From Candidatus Bathyarchaeota archaeon (lineage in GTDB: Archaea > Thermoproteota > Bathyarchaeia > Bathyarchaeales > WUQV01): a stretch of 64,000 nt of DNA. This document shows, in pieces, positions 1 through 8,573 of the stretch. The notes below the pieces were generated by a model that had not been told where the DNA came from, did no database searches, and saw nothing but the letters and a program-made list of their open reading frames with translations. The position numbers and the translations under genes were made by a program. The stretch is taken from NCBI GenBank assembly GCA_021158125.1, contig JAGGVF010000022.1, forward strand, positions 62,001 to 126,000, read 5' to 3'. Numbering within the stretch: position 1 is the first letter of the stretch; the number at the start of each line of letters is the position of its first letter.

Positions 1-268
1 GAGCTTCTCCCATGTTAACTTTGCCGACAACTTTCAATCGTATGGGCTTCTCTTCATCGGCGCCAAAAGTATCTTCAGCTCTAACGGCATACCCGTCAAC
101 GATAGAACGATTAAAAGATGGAACGTTAAATGGAGCCTTAACGTCTTCGGCTAAAACTCTATTGTGGGCCTCTAGTAATTCTACCTCTTCAACTCCTACA
201 GTTTTTGGAATAAACTTCTCAGAAAGAATTTTTTTGGCTTTTTCAAGCGAAACTATTTCCCTAAACAT
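1..268 (-). CDS. moeA: molybdopterin molybdenumtransferase MoeA, C-terminally truncated by window edge
   Basis: Reading leftward from an ATG at 268, the translation starts MFREIVSLEKAKKIL and continues through an N-terminal MoeA signature (FNRSIVDGYAVRAEDTFGA) before running off the window. MoeA inserts molybdate or tungstate into molybdopterin. Only about 89 residues are visible, matching the start of MoeA domain I. The gene follows a complete MoeA paralogue with 3 bases between the upstream stop and this ATG, so the two form a translationally coupled pair. Many archaea carry two MoeA copies, thought to serve Mo and W cofactors separately; which is which cannot be told here. Confidence 0.9.
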   Translation of the reverse strand, partial: MFREIVSLEKAKKILSEKFIPKTVGVEEVELLEAHNRVLAEDVKAPFNVPSFNRSIVDGYAVRAEDTFGADEEKPIRLKVVGKVNMGEA

Positions 269-271
269 TTT

Positions 272-1519
272 CTACACTCCATTCAACTTTGGAATGTTAT
301 CAAAAACGTGTACTGTGACTGTTTCGCCGTTTTCTAGGCCTTCTCGATTTTCAGGGATAATTACGTATCCATTAGCTTTTGTCATTGTTGTGAGAATTCC
401 TGAACCAGTTGTCCGAATGGGATCAGCGTAAAACTCGCCATTTTGTTCATAAACCTTAACGCGAAGGAAAACTTTTCTTCCTAAGACCCCTGCAACTCGC
501 CGCGTAATTTTTGCCTTAAGCCTAGGTCTAGTTTCTCCCTCGGCTCCGAGCATTTTTAAAATTAGAGGCCTAGCGAAAACTTCGAATCCTATCATTGCTG
601 CGACTGGGTTTCCAGACAAGACTAGAACTGGTTTATTCTTTATAACTGCAAGCGCTGTTGGCATTGCCGGCCTCATTGCCATTCCGTGCACGATTATTGA
701 AGAGGAATCTATACTGCGCAAGCTTAGCGGAACCAAATCGGCCTTTCCAACGCTTGTTCCGCCGGTTGAAACAACAACGTCAGCCTTTTCTACTCCTTCT
801 AAAATTTTTTCTCGAATTAAAGCTTCATCGTCGCCAACTATTCCTAAATCAACTGGTTCTGCACCAAGTTCTCGGCAAAGCCATGAAATTATAAGTCTGT
901 TTGTTTCAATTATTTGATTTTTCGAGGGAATCTTGCCAAGTTCAACCAGTTCATTTCCAGTTGCAAAAATGGCCACTTTCGGCTTTCTTGTAACCTCAAC
1001 TTTTTCTAAGCCTAAAGCGGCAAACAACCCTAAATGTTGAGGTTTAAGTCTATTTCCTGCTTTTATGGCAGTTTCTCCAGCTTTAACGTCTTCTCCCTTA
1101 GATGAAACGTTTTCCCATTTTGCAACAGCCTTTAAAACGGCAATTTCAGTTTCATTCAATCTCCTAGTGTGCTCAATCATTATTACTGCGTCGGAACCTT
1201 CAGGTAGAGGCTGCCCAGTCCATATTGGTTTAGCTTCTCCCTCGCCTATCACTCCTTTTTCAACTATTTTTAGGGTTTTAGGCTGAAAAGAAGAAGCTCC
1301 AAACGTGCTTTCCGCCTTAACTGCGTAACCGTCAACTGCAGAGCGGTCAAAGGGAGGCAAATCTGTTTTTGCAATTATGTCTTTTGCTACTACTCTTCCG
1401 TAAGCGTTTTGAACTGGAACCAGTTCTGATTCAAGCCTTTGAGGGTTAACTCTCTTGAAGAAGAGTTCTAAGGCTTTTTCTATTGGTGTTAGTTCCGTGA
1501 AGCCCTTCAGCCTAACCAA
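272..1519 (-). CDS. moeA: molybdopterin molybdenumtransferase MoeA (complete paralogue)
   Basis: This 415-residue protein shows the MoeA order: an N-terminal region with PPFDRSAVDGYAV (about residues 55-67), the beta-rich domain, then the molybdopterin-binding core with STGGTSVGKADLVP (about 250-263), and a C-terminal beta barrel. It catalyses metal insertion into adenylylated molybdopterin in the cytoplasm. Length is normal for the family. Translation starts at a TTG at 1519. It lies immediately upstream of a second, truncated moeA, so the two are probably one operon. A tungsten-type aldehyde:ferredoxin oxidoreductase at 39.2-41.0 kb is an obvious client for the cofactor. Confidence 0.95.
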   Translation of the reverse strand: MVRLKGFTELTPIEKALELFFKRVNPQRLESELVPVQNAYGRVVAKDIIAKTDLPPFDRSAVDGYAVKAESTFGASSFQPKTLKIVEKGVIGEGEAKPIWTGQPLPEGSDAVIMIEHTRRLNETEIAVLKAVAKWENVSSKGEDVKAGETAIKAGNRLKPQHLGLFAALGLEKVEVTRKPKVAIFATGNELVELGKIPSKNQIIETNRLIISWLCRELGAEPVDLGIVGDDEALIREKILEGVEKADVVVSTGGTSVGKADLVPLSLRSIDSSSIIVHGMAMRPAMPTALAVIKNKPVLVLSGNPVAAMIGFEVFARPLILKMLGAEGETRPRLKAKITRRVAGVLGRKVFLRVKVYEQNGEFYADPIRTTGSGILTTMTKANGYVIIPENREGLENGETVTVHVFDNIPKLNGV

Positions 1520-1575
1520 TAATTGGCACCAGAAACAGCAACAACTTTAAGCTAGAAAAAAGTATCGATTAAAGG

Positions 1576-2457
1576 CTACTGGAGAGATTTCCCTAGCTTC
1601 TTTAATTCTTCAATGAGTATATTTCTCATTTTAATTGAGTCCACGTCGAGAATTGGACTTTCACTTATTATCACTGGTTTTAGGTCATGCTCAGCTATTA
1701 GTTGGGCTAAAGGCCTAAAGTCTGGGCCATAATCCGTCTCATCCAGTGTATGATGGCATTTTTCTCCCTTTTCTGTAAATTCAACTCTCGTGAAGTGGCA
1801 ATGTAAGTTTTTAACAGAATCGCTTCCAAGTCTCTTTTCAATTTCATCTAAAACTTTGCGGTAATCGTCAATTGTCTTGAATTTCCCCCTTTCTCTTGCA
1901 TGTATATGCGCCCAATCGATAACTGGAACAGTACGTTCTAATTTTTCGCAAACTGTCAAGATTTCATCTAGGCTTCCAAACTGCGAAAGCTTGCCCATAG
2001 TTTCTGGGCCTAACTTAACATCCTTTATTCCTAATCTATCCATAGCTTCGATCACTTCGCCCATTGCCTTAACGCAGGAGTTCAAGGCTTCCTTAGGCGA
2101 CATTTTCCCATAAAATCCCGGATGGAAAACCACGAGATGTGCTTTCATCCAATCCGCAGCTGTTACACATGCTATTAGCCTTTTCTTGCTTGCTTCAATA
2201 GTTTCTTCTTTCCCACAGAAATTTATGAAGTAGGAGCCGTGCACCGTAAGCCAAACATCGTTCTCCCTTGCTTTCACTCCAAGTTTTTCAGCGTCTTCCC
2301 TCTTCATTTGAGGTTTTGGTCCCCAACGAACAGCTTGATACTCAAGTGCATCCAAACCTTCATCACGTAAAAACTTTGGCAACTCAACTATTGGTTTTTT
2401 AAGTTCACGAAAAGCTGGAGGAGTCCCCGCCGGTCCAAATCTTGGTCGGTCAGCCAT
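1576..2457 (-). CDS. endonuclease IV-like TIM-barrel protein (AP endonuclease family 2)
   Basis: The 293-residue protein has the xylose-isomerase-like TIM barrel layout of endonuclease IV: VHGSYFINFCG (about 73-83), HLVVFHPGFYG (about 107-117), KLGPETMGK (about 147-155), PVIDWAHIHARERG (about 177-190), LHCHFTRVEF and a C-terminal IISESPILD. The His, Glu and Asp residues at these strand ends match the metal ligands of the family. Endonuclease IV cleaves abasic sites, and archaeal members of this subgroup are usually annotated only as TIM barrel or AP endonuclease family 2. The next gene upstream is a membrane protein 35 bases away, probably co-transcribed. The exact substrate is uncertain. Confidence 0.85.
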   Translation of the reverse strand: MADRPRFGPAGTPPAFRELKKPIVELPKFLRDEGLDALEYQAVRWGPKPQMKREDAEKLGVKARENDVWLTVHGSYFINFCGKEETIEASKKRLIACVTAADWMKAHLVVFHPGFYGKMSPKEALNSCVKAMGEVIEAMDRLGIKDVKLGPETMGKLSQFGSLDEILTVCEKLERTVPVIDWAHIHARERGKFKTIDDYRKVLDEIEKRLGSDSVKNLHCHFTRVEFTEKGEKCHHTLDETDYGPDFRPLAQLIAEHDLKPVIISESPILDVDSIKMRNILIEELKKLGKSLQ

Positions 2458-2492
2458 TTAAAACCTCCGTGAATAACTTTCCATATAGAAAT

Positions 2493-3293
2493 TTAGCGTT
2501 TTCTACGTTTAACTCTCACTATTTTCGGCTTTGACACATATCTTCCATAAGCCAAAACCGAAAGTGCGGGAATCCAAGCGGCAAGATTTTGGCATAGAAT
2601 ATACTTTGCGTTAGCATCCAGATTGGCCAAGGCTCCAATAATGCCGTCAAATATTCTGACAGAATTTCGAAGTCCAGGTGCGGCTCCTCTCAAGGCTCCA
2701 TCAATTGCCGAGGCAACCCAACCCAACGGAGATAGAGACTTACCAATTGAACAACCTAAATTTCTTATTCCAACCAGGAAGTTCAAGAAGGCAGTATTAG
2801 ACTCCAGAAATGAATAGGTTGCATTATTTAGCAAGTTGGGATAAGCTGCTAAATAAGTTAAGAGAGCCAGTACAAAAGAGAAGACCAAAATCAAGAAGCC
2901 TCCTTTAAATGTTGCATTTTCGGTTATCTTCCTTTTTAGGTTTTCAGGAAAGCTTACTTTAGAAAATAATTCTCTAATCTTAGTTAATTTTCCTTTTTTC
3001 TTTTTCAAAAGAGGCCTTTTTTCCATTTCTCTTTTTCTTCTGTAAGAAGCCAGGGTTAAAGCTTCTTTGAAGTAAAGCCAGCTTAGCACGAGTATTAAGA
3101 CTACTAGTAGAGGCAATATGTGAAGAAGGGGGCTTATACTTAAAATTCCAAGATTTATTGTCATCGGATCTGAAACACCAGTTGAAACTGCAAGCTGAAC
3201 TATTCCAAACTCTGCAAGGAAGGCAAAAGCTAAAAATACTATTTTTAAGCCCAAAGTTTTCAGTAAACTTTCACTTGACAAGGCTTCCACCAA
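2493..3293 (-). CDS. multi-pass membrane protein of unknown function
   Basis: I do not recognise this 266-residue protein. It has hydrophobic segments at roughly residues 13-35, 50-72, 130-150 and 240-255, a lysine-rich cytosolic stretch in the middle (about 85-125) and a basic C terminus ending KIVRVKRRKR. The long region between the third and fourth segments contains NLGCSIGKSL and is amphipathic. It is the first gene of a probable minus-strand operon with the TIM-barrel gene (35-base gap) and diverges from the ACT-V4R gene across 184 bases. Confidence 0.7.
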   Translation of the reverse strand: MVEALSSESLLKTLGLKIVFLAFAFLAEFGIVQLAVSTGVSDPMTINLGILSISPLLHILPLLVVLILVLSWLYFKEALTLASYRRKREMEKRPLLKKKKGKLTKIRELFSKVSFPENLKRKITENATFKGGFLILVFSFVLALLTYLAAYPNLLNNATYSFLESNTAFLNFLVGIRNLGCSIGKSLSPLGWVASAIDGALRGAAPGLRNSVRIFDGIIGALANLDANAKYILCQNLAAWIPALSVLAYGRYVSKPKIVRVKRRKR

Positions 3294-3477
3294 TTTAAAT
3301 TTGATGTACGCTAATCTAATTTCACATTCTCAAATATGAGTTTTCTGGGAAGGCTCTAACAGTTCATTTAGAGTTAGAAATATGCTTTTAAATGTGAATT
3401 TTCACTCTGTATTTTCAAGTCTAAAAGTCTTTATTTTGTGAAATGTAAGCTAGAGAAGGCTGTAACGGTGAAATGTC

Positions 3478-4278
3478 ATGGACCTTTACCCTAAAAGAGC
3501 CTTTACTTTTATAGAGCTAAATCCAGATGAAGATGTATATGAAATAAGAATAAAACTCAAGGATGTTCCAGGGGCAGTTGCCAAAACAGCTAATGTTATT
3601 GCTGAGGCAGGAATGAATATTAAAACAAGCACGCTTTTCGTTAGTCCAGTAGACAAAAAGGAAGGGTTCTGGACAGCCTTCCTCGACATTTCAAAGTCAA
3701 ACATTGAAATTGAAGAATTAGCAAGAAGGCTTAGGGAACTCGATGTTGTACTTGATGTTTTCGTTAAAAAACCCAAACCAGTAGCGTATGATGTTATGCA
3801 TTTCCCAATGTTGCATGGAGACCAAAGAGCAATTGTAATGCCTATAACTCTCCTCAAAAACCTTTTCGAAGAAATTGAGAAAATTTTAACTCCGTCAGGA
3901 TTCGCCGCGGTATTTTACAACGCAGGGAAGAAAAGTGGAGAGAACTACGTTCAATACTTCAGAGAAAAGTTTGGGCTCAAATCGAAAGAAGAACTAATTG
4001 AAACAGTAATCATATGCACTAGCGCAATAGGATGGGGAATCGTTGAAACCTACACTTTGGATTTGAGCATACCCGCGGGAAGCGTTAGAGTTAAGAAGAA
4101 CATTGAAGCTGTTATGCGGGGTAAAGGAGCAACTCAGCCCGTTTGCCACTGGACTCGAGGTTTCTTAGCTGGATATTTAACCGCCGTCACCGGAGTTGAT
4201 GTTGAAGTTGTAGAAACTAAATGCCTTGGAAAGGGCGATGAATACTGCGAGTTTGAAATCAAAGCAAAATTATCGTAG
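3478..4278 (+). CDS. ACT domain plus V4R domain sensor protein
   Basis: Residues 20-95 form an ACT small-molecule-binding domain (VYEIRIKLKDVPGAVAKTA, then AEAGMNIKTS). Residues about 105-266 match the V4R (4-vinyl reductase) fold, including the C-terminal signature VVETKCLGKGDEYCEFEI with its two cysteines. V4R domains bind small ligands such as hydrocarbons or tetrapyrrole precursors, and ACT domains typically bind amino acids, so an intracellular ligand-responsive regulator is likely. There is no DNA-binding domain. The ATG at 3478 is preceded by GGTGA. A short unknown gene and a TackOD1 protein follow on the same strand. Confidence 0.85.
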   Translation: MDLYPKRAFTFIELNPDEDVYEIRIKLKDVPGAVAKTANVIAEAGMNIKTSTLFVSPVDKKEGFWTAFLDISKSNIEIEELARRLRELDVVLDVFVKKPKPVAYDVMHFPMLHGDQRAIVMPITLLKNLFEEIEKILTPSGFAAVFYNAGKKSGENYVQYFREKFGLKSKEELIETVIICTSAIGWGIVETYTLDLSIPAGSVRVKKNIEAVMRGKGATQPVCHWTRGFLAGYLTAVTGVDVEVVETKCLGKGDEYCEFEIKAKLS

Positions 4279-4286
4279 TGAGGTGA

Positions 4287-4601
4287 GTGTTAAAAACTTC
4301 TGTTTTGGTGGAGTGGAAATTCATGGCCGCACTTTGGACACTTAACCATGTTGCACTGAACAAGGGATGGACAGCCAGAGCAAGCGAATACTCTACCGTA
4401 GGAAAGGTCAAAGACGAAGCCGCATTTAGGGCAACGTACTATATGCTTCTGTCTTTCCCTGGAACTCAAGACTTAACGCCCCCGCGTAAAACATGCATAA
4501 AAACGATTAAAACTTTTCTTAACCATAAAGTTGAAGCACAAAATTATGTAACCAAATTGATAAGTAAATATCATTGTAGTGAAAGAAATGTCCAGAACTG
4601 A
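4287..4601 (+). CDS. small hypothetical protein
   Basis: The reading frame of 104 residues opens with GTG at 4287 after the repeated AGTGAGGTGAG tract, 9 bases past the ACT-V4R gene, and ends inside the 5' end of the next gene. An internal ATG at 4323 is an alternative start. No family is recognised; the protein is basic, with one N-terminal hydrophobic stretch and two cysteines. Its tight fit between two genes on the same strand argues for a real gene, but the low information content leaves this open. Confidence 0.4.
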   Translation: MLKTSVLVEWKFMAALWTLNHVALNKGWTARASEYSTVGKVKDEAAFRATYYMLLSFPGTQDLTPPRKTCIKTIKTFLNHKVEAQNYVTKLISKYHCSERNVQN

Positions 4602-5574
4602 AAGTATAGACCGAGCTGAACTGTATAAGATGCATCCGACTCAGCTTCTCCTTAGCAAATTTCTTAGCGGAGAGATTAGTAAACTTGACCCTGTTTATGA
4701 TCCCAAATACGGTTATAGATATCCCATAGTTGAAGCCTTAGTTGGCGACCCGGAGGAAACTGAGAAGTTTTTGAATAAATTGTATGAAGCTGGAATCTTG
4801 GAAAGGGAACTTTACGACAGAATAATTTATTGTCCGTTTTGCGGTTCACCAAACATTTCAACGCGTTATTGCTGTCCATATTGTGGTTCATTTAATGTTA
4901 AGAAAAGTTCGTTAATCGAGCATATTCAATGCGGTTACATTGACGTCGAGGAAAAATTCATCAATAAGAATGGAACTCTCACTTGTCCAAAGTGTGGAAA
5001 AAAGCTTCAGAAGCCAGATTTGGATTACAGAAAGGCTGGAATATGGTGTAAATGCAACGATTGCGGGAAAAACTTCGACATTCCAGTTACAATGCATTTC
5101 TGCAGAGACTGTAAAAAGACGTTTGACTTTGAAACTGCAGTTTGTAAGGACGTTTACTCTTACACTTTAAGCGAAGCCACCAAGAAGGAAACCACTGTCG
5201 GTTGGGTTGTAATCGCACCCATACGTGAGTTCCTGGAGAAATTAGGATTTGAAGTTGAGACTCCCGGCTTTCTGAAGGGCAAGTCTGGGGCAACCCACAT
5301 ATTTGACATAGCAGCTTTCAAAAAGGGCGTAACCCGTGAGGTTACAGTAATAGACTTAGCAACCTCAACTGACGATGAAGTTTCTGAACAACCAGTTATA
5401 GCTATGTTCGCAAAAATATACGACGTAATGCCCGATAAGGCATGTTTAATAGCGATTCCCAAAATGAGCGAAAATGGAAAGAAAATGGCTGCACTCTACA
5501 AAATTGAAGTCATAGAAGGGGAAGACCAAAAAGAAGTTGTAAAAGTCCTTAAAAAGAAAATAACGAAAAGTTAA
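4588..5574 (+). CDS. TackOD1-type multi-zinc domain protein with C-terminal nuclease-like domain
   Basis: The N-terminal 80 residues look like a winged-helix-type segment. From about residue 82 to 195 there are at least five cysteine pairs (CPFC, CCPYC, CPKC, CKCNDC, CRDC) with the conserved IEHIQCGY and DYRKAGIWC motifs, which matches the Thaumarchaeal output domain 1 (TackOD1). The last 125 residues (GWVVIAPIREFLEKLGFEVETP, FDIAAFKKG, TVIDLATSTDDEV) resemble a restriction-endonuclease-like fold, but a canonical E-x-K motif is not evident. TackOD1 is known as a predicted output domain of signalling proteins. GTG at 4579 is an alternative start. Its 3' end overlaps the pilin gene stop on the other strand by 4 bases. 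Confidence 0.75.
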   Translation: MSRTESIDRAELYKMHPTQLLLSKFLSGEISKLDPVYDPKYGYRYPIVEALVGDPEETEKFLNKLYEAGILERELYDRIIYCPFCGSPNISTRYCCPYCGSFNVKKSSLIEHIQCGYIDVEEKFINKNGTLTCPKCGKKLQKPDLDYRKAGIWCKCNDCGKNFDIPVTMHFCRDCKKTFDFETAVCKDVYSYTLSEATKKETTVGWVVIAPIREFLEKLGFEVETPGFLKGKSGATHIFDIAAFKKGVTREVTVIDLATSTDDEVSEQPVIAMFAKIYDVMPDKACLIAIPKMSENGKKMAALYKIEVIEGEDQKEVVKVLKKKITKS

Positions 5575-7355
5575 CTTGAGTAAACTGCAATATTTCCCTT
5601 TTCAGTGACGACTTTTAAAATAAAGCTTCCTTTAGGCATGGGTATATCTGTCCTAACGTAAACATCGTTTTCTCCTGGATTAAGAAAGAAGTTAGCATCA
5701 TAATGTAAATGGAGAGTGGCGTTGTTTATCCAAATCGAAACTATATGGACTGTTATTCCGCCTCGATTTTTCAAACAGATGCATGTTCCGTTAATTGAAA
5801 CTCTCACGGCGAAGAAATCTATATCCATTTGAGTTTGTATGGTATCTAATTCTCTGTCTCTTAACCTTATCCGGATGCTTCCATTGTTGGCAATATAACT
5901 CTGCAAATTACTAGTCAAACTTATGGTGTGAGTATACCACTCGTTTGTAGGAGTAAAAGTTTCTAAATTGGTAAAATTCCGGTTTTCCCAGTTGTATGCT
6001 TCTAAGTAAAATTCTTCAAGGCTGTCGTTTGCCTTTATGGTTAGGGATATTTCAATTTTTTGGATGTTTTCCTTTGGATATTTGGTTAAGTCTGCTTGAA
6101 AATCTCCTCTAATATCAATTTTATAGGATATGCAAGTTTGTTCCTGGCCTAAGGACACAGATGGCATGGGTTCTGTGTACTTTCTCATTAAAATCCAATC
6201 AACGTAGTAGTAGCGAGTTGAGGGTGAGCCGTCGTTATCTGCTTGAAGAGCTATAAACCCGACATAAGTTGATGGAGTACCGCTTCTAGACAGAGTTTCA
6301 TCTAAGTATGTTCCTATCACTTCTGAGTTTTTAATGATAAATGTTGCGATAGTCCATGTTGAATGGGTATATTGTGAACCGCCTGTTGAAGAACCGCCAA
6401 CATAGACTCTGTGGGTGTTGCCAGCGTAATTATCGCCTATGTAATGGTTAAGATTTGATGAACCATAGTAGTTATTTGACCAACTTGTGTCAATGTAAAC
6501 GGCTGCATCTAAGTCGCTTCCTCCAAATCCTTTAATTTCTAACTCAATTACCTTATTTGTGACATTAAAGAAGTCTTTTGTGTATATTCCTTCGGGTCTG
6601 TAGCTATTCGAAGTGATTTTTACAACGGTTCTGTTTTCAGCGGTTAATGTTGTCGATAGAGGACCTCGTTTGTTCCATTTATCCAAGTTTTCAAAGTCAT
6701 CGAAGAATTCGAAAGTTGCTGACCCATTGCTTTCTGTTGTTGCACTTGGATTTCCATAATACATGTAAATTGTCGTTAGCGAGTTAGCCGAGATCAGCGG
6801 AACTTTTATCCATACTTTAGTGTTTTCTGTGTTTATTCCAGATTGTATCCAGTAGCTGAGTAGGCTACCGTTTACGTCGGTAAACCGTAAATCTCCGCAA
6901 TCTGTACGCATTTTTCCTTCGCTGATTAGTGAAGCTGAGTCAAATGTTATTGGAACTTGAAATTCTGTAAGCTGATTTGGGTTTTGAGTGTTATTTAGAG
7001 AAATTGGTTTTCGATATTTCCATGAAGAGTTAAACCAGTTGGAGCAGGTAACATTTGTTGCTGCTTCTGTAAAGCTTTCGTAGGAGCCGTCAGCTGTCTG
7101 CGTATCTAAATAGTTTCCACTTAAACGTATTCCAAAAGGGAGAGAAAATTCGTGTTGAGCTGTAAACCATAATGAATGCTGGCTGACATAAGATATTTCT
7201 ACAGATTCACTGGATCTTTCCCAGTCGTATTGGTTCATTTGATAATTCCATAATATAACGTTTGCAACTATGACAACTATGAGGATTAGACTTAACACTA
7301 CCGCGATGACGTTGCTTACCGCTTTTTTGCTCTTTCTAAGTTTATGGAGCCACAT
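5571..7355 (-). CDS. large type IV pilin-like surface protein with DUF2341 domain
   Basis: Residues 8-35 form an archaeal class III (prepilin) signal: basic RKSKK, then AVSNVIAVVLSLILIVVIV, with cleavage expected just before AVSNV. The ectodomain carries a DUF2341 domain at about residues 105-225 (FNSSWKYRKPISL, GDLRFTDVNGSLLSYWI, IYMYYGNPSATTES, FEFFDDFENLDKW), followed by a concanavalin-like beta sandwich and a C-terminal beta domain. At 594 residues it is several times longer than a normal pilin, which suggests a tip or adhesin subunit. It is the last gene of the pilus operon and overlaps the preceding pilin gene by 14 bases. Confidence 0.85.
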   Translation of the reverse strand: MWLHKLRKSKKAVSNVIAVVLSLILIVVIVANVILWNYQMNQYDWERSSESVEISYVSQHSLWFTAQHEFSLPFGIRLSGNYLDTQTADGSYESFTEAATNVTCSNWFNSSWKYRKPISLNNTQNPNQLTEFQVPITFDSASLISEGKMRTDCGDLRFTDVNGSLLSYWIQSGINTENTKVWIKVPLISANSLTTIYMYYGNPSATTESNGSATFEFFDDFENLDKWNKRGPLSTTLTAENRTVVKITSNSYRPEGIYTKDFFNVTNKVIELEIKGFGGSDLDAAVYIDTSWSNNYYGSSNLNHYIGDNYAGNTHRVYVGGSSTGGSQYTHSTWTIATFIIKNSEVIGTYLDETLSRSGTPSTYVGFIALQADNDGSPSTRYYYVDWILMRKYTEPMPSVSLGQEQTCISYKIDIRGDFQADLTKYPKENIQKIEISLTIKANDSLEEFYLEAYNWENRNFTNLETFTPTNEWYTHTISLTSNLQSYIANNGSIRIRLRDRELDTIQTQMDIDFFAVRVSINGTCICLKNRGGITVHIVSIWINNATLHLHYDANFFLNPGENDVYVRTDIPMPKGSFILKVVTEKGNIAVYSS

Positions 7356-7740
7356 AATAATCTCCGACTTGAGTTCCTCGCTTAGAAACTAATTCTATAT
7401 GATAGGCGGTGTTAGATAACCATGCAAAAGTCACGTTTAGCCATCCATGTTCGCCAACTTCAAATGTTGTTTCTGCAATTTGTTGAGGAACGTCGTTTAT
7501 GTATACGGCGTCAATTGTAACTGTAACTTTTCCTGTATTACGGATGTAAATTGCTATTTGGTTTCCGGGTTTAAACCATACATCTTCAATTATGAAACGT
7601 TCGCCCATTGTTTCTCTGAGATTTGTTGTTATAACGTATGTAGCCGTGGTCGCTATTGACATGGCTGAAACAGCGATTACGATAAGTAGGATGTTACTGA
7701 GCACGGGGCTGACAGCCTTCTTGTTTTTCCAAATTTCCAT
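7342..7740 (-). CDS. archaeal type IV pilin
   Basis: The 132-residue protein begins MEIWKNKKAVSPVLSNILL, the classical archaeal pilin signal with a KK|AVSPV cleavage site followed by one hydrophobic helix. The mature part is a small beta-rich domain (FKPGNQIAIYIRNTGKVTVTI). It is likely the major or a minor subunit of the pilus built by the ATPase and platform proteins encoded upstream. It sits 8 bases after the platform gene and overlaps the next pilin gene by 14 bases. No prepilin peptidase is encoded in this window, so processing would rely on one elsewhere. Confidence 0.85.
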   Translation of the reverse strand: MEIWKNKKAVSPVLSNILLIVIAVSAMSIATTATYVITTNLRETMGERFIIEDVWFKPGNQIAIYIRNTGKVTVTIDAVYINDVPQQIAETTFEVGEHGWLNVTFAWLSNTAYHIELVSKRGTQVGDYYVAP

Positions 7741-7748
7741 TTTTTCAC

Positions 7749-8573
7749 CTAAAGTATGAATTTGAAGACGAGATATACTGAGAGTAGCATGACTAGGCTG
7801 TGCTTAAGCCCGGCGCTTATGGTTCCCTCACCCATTTTTCCTGCAATTAATCCTCCAAAGAGGGCTTGGATGATGCCTATGTGGAAGAACACCCTTTTTG
7901 TTTCTTCTTCTCCCATTATAGCAGAGCCTAGAACAGGCATTCCTTCAATGTTTACAAAGAATGTTTTGAAGAGTAGGACCATTGTGAAGAGGAAGACGTA
8001 GAATGCAACATATATTATTGCGATGTAGGGTCTTGTTCGAGTTTTTCTTTCCTTCTCCAGAAGCAGGGTTGTCTGAACAAAGTCTCCTAGGGGTTTGAAT
8101 ACTTTCTCTATTTTGCCTCCTGAACGATTCGCCTCTATGATGAGCGGGACGGTTCTCTGAACAAGTACGGTGTTAACTCTCTTACTAAAGGAACGCAAAG
8201 CCTCTTCTAGGGTCATTCCCCAAGAAATTTGGGCAACTATCTTCCTAAGCTCTTTTGTTAAGGGGCCATAATCTCTGTTAGCGGCTTCTTCTAATGCCTG
8301 GTAGAGAGTCATTCCTGTTTGTTCAGCTTGGACAATCGTGCGGAACAAGTCGGGTAAATGTTCATCAATAGACTTTTTCCAGCGGTAATCAAGATAGTTA
8401 ACTACTGACGGAGGGAAAAAAGTAGCAGCAATTGCCAACAAAACTAATTCATCGAAAATCATTGAATTGAAACCTACAAGAAAAGCGATAGCGATTATGA
8501 GGATTCCTAAAATTATGGAAATAATCCATGTAAGCTTTTTCTCCCATTTTTCTATTCTAGGCAATTTCATCAC
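7749..8573 (-). CDS. type II/IV secretion platform protein, TadC/GspF family
   Basis: The 274-residue membrane protein has two N-terminal membrane segments (about 15-55), a central GspF/TadC cytosolic domain with DLFRTIVQAEQTGMTLYQAL and ISWGMTLEEALRSFSKRV (about 80-150), and three C-terminal segments. GspF-type proteins form the inner-membrane platform of type IV pili. Its start overlaps the stop of the preceding gspF paralogue by 4 bases (ATGA), which indicates translational coupling. Confidence 0.85.
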   Translation of the reverse strand: MMKLPRIEKWEKKLTWIISIILGILIIAIAFLVGFNSMIFDELVLLAIAATFFPPSVVNYLDYRWKKSIDEHLPDLFRTIVQAEQTGMTLYQALEEAANRDYGPLTKELRKIVAQISWGMTLEEALRSFSKRVNTVLVQRTVPLIIEANRSGGKIEKVFKPLGDFVQTTLLLEKERKTRTRPYIAIIYVAFYVFLFTMVLLFKTFFVNIEGMPVLGSAIMGEEETKRVFFHIGIIQALFGGLIAGKMGEGTISAGLKHSLVMLLSVYLVFKFIL

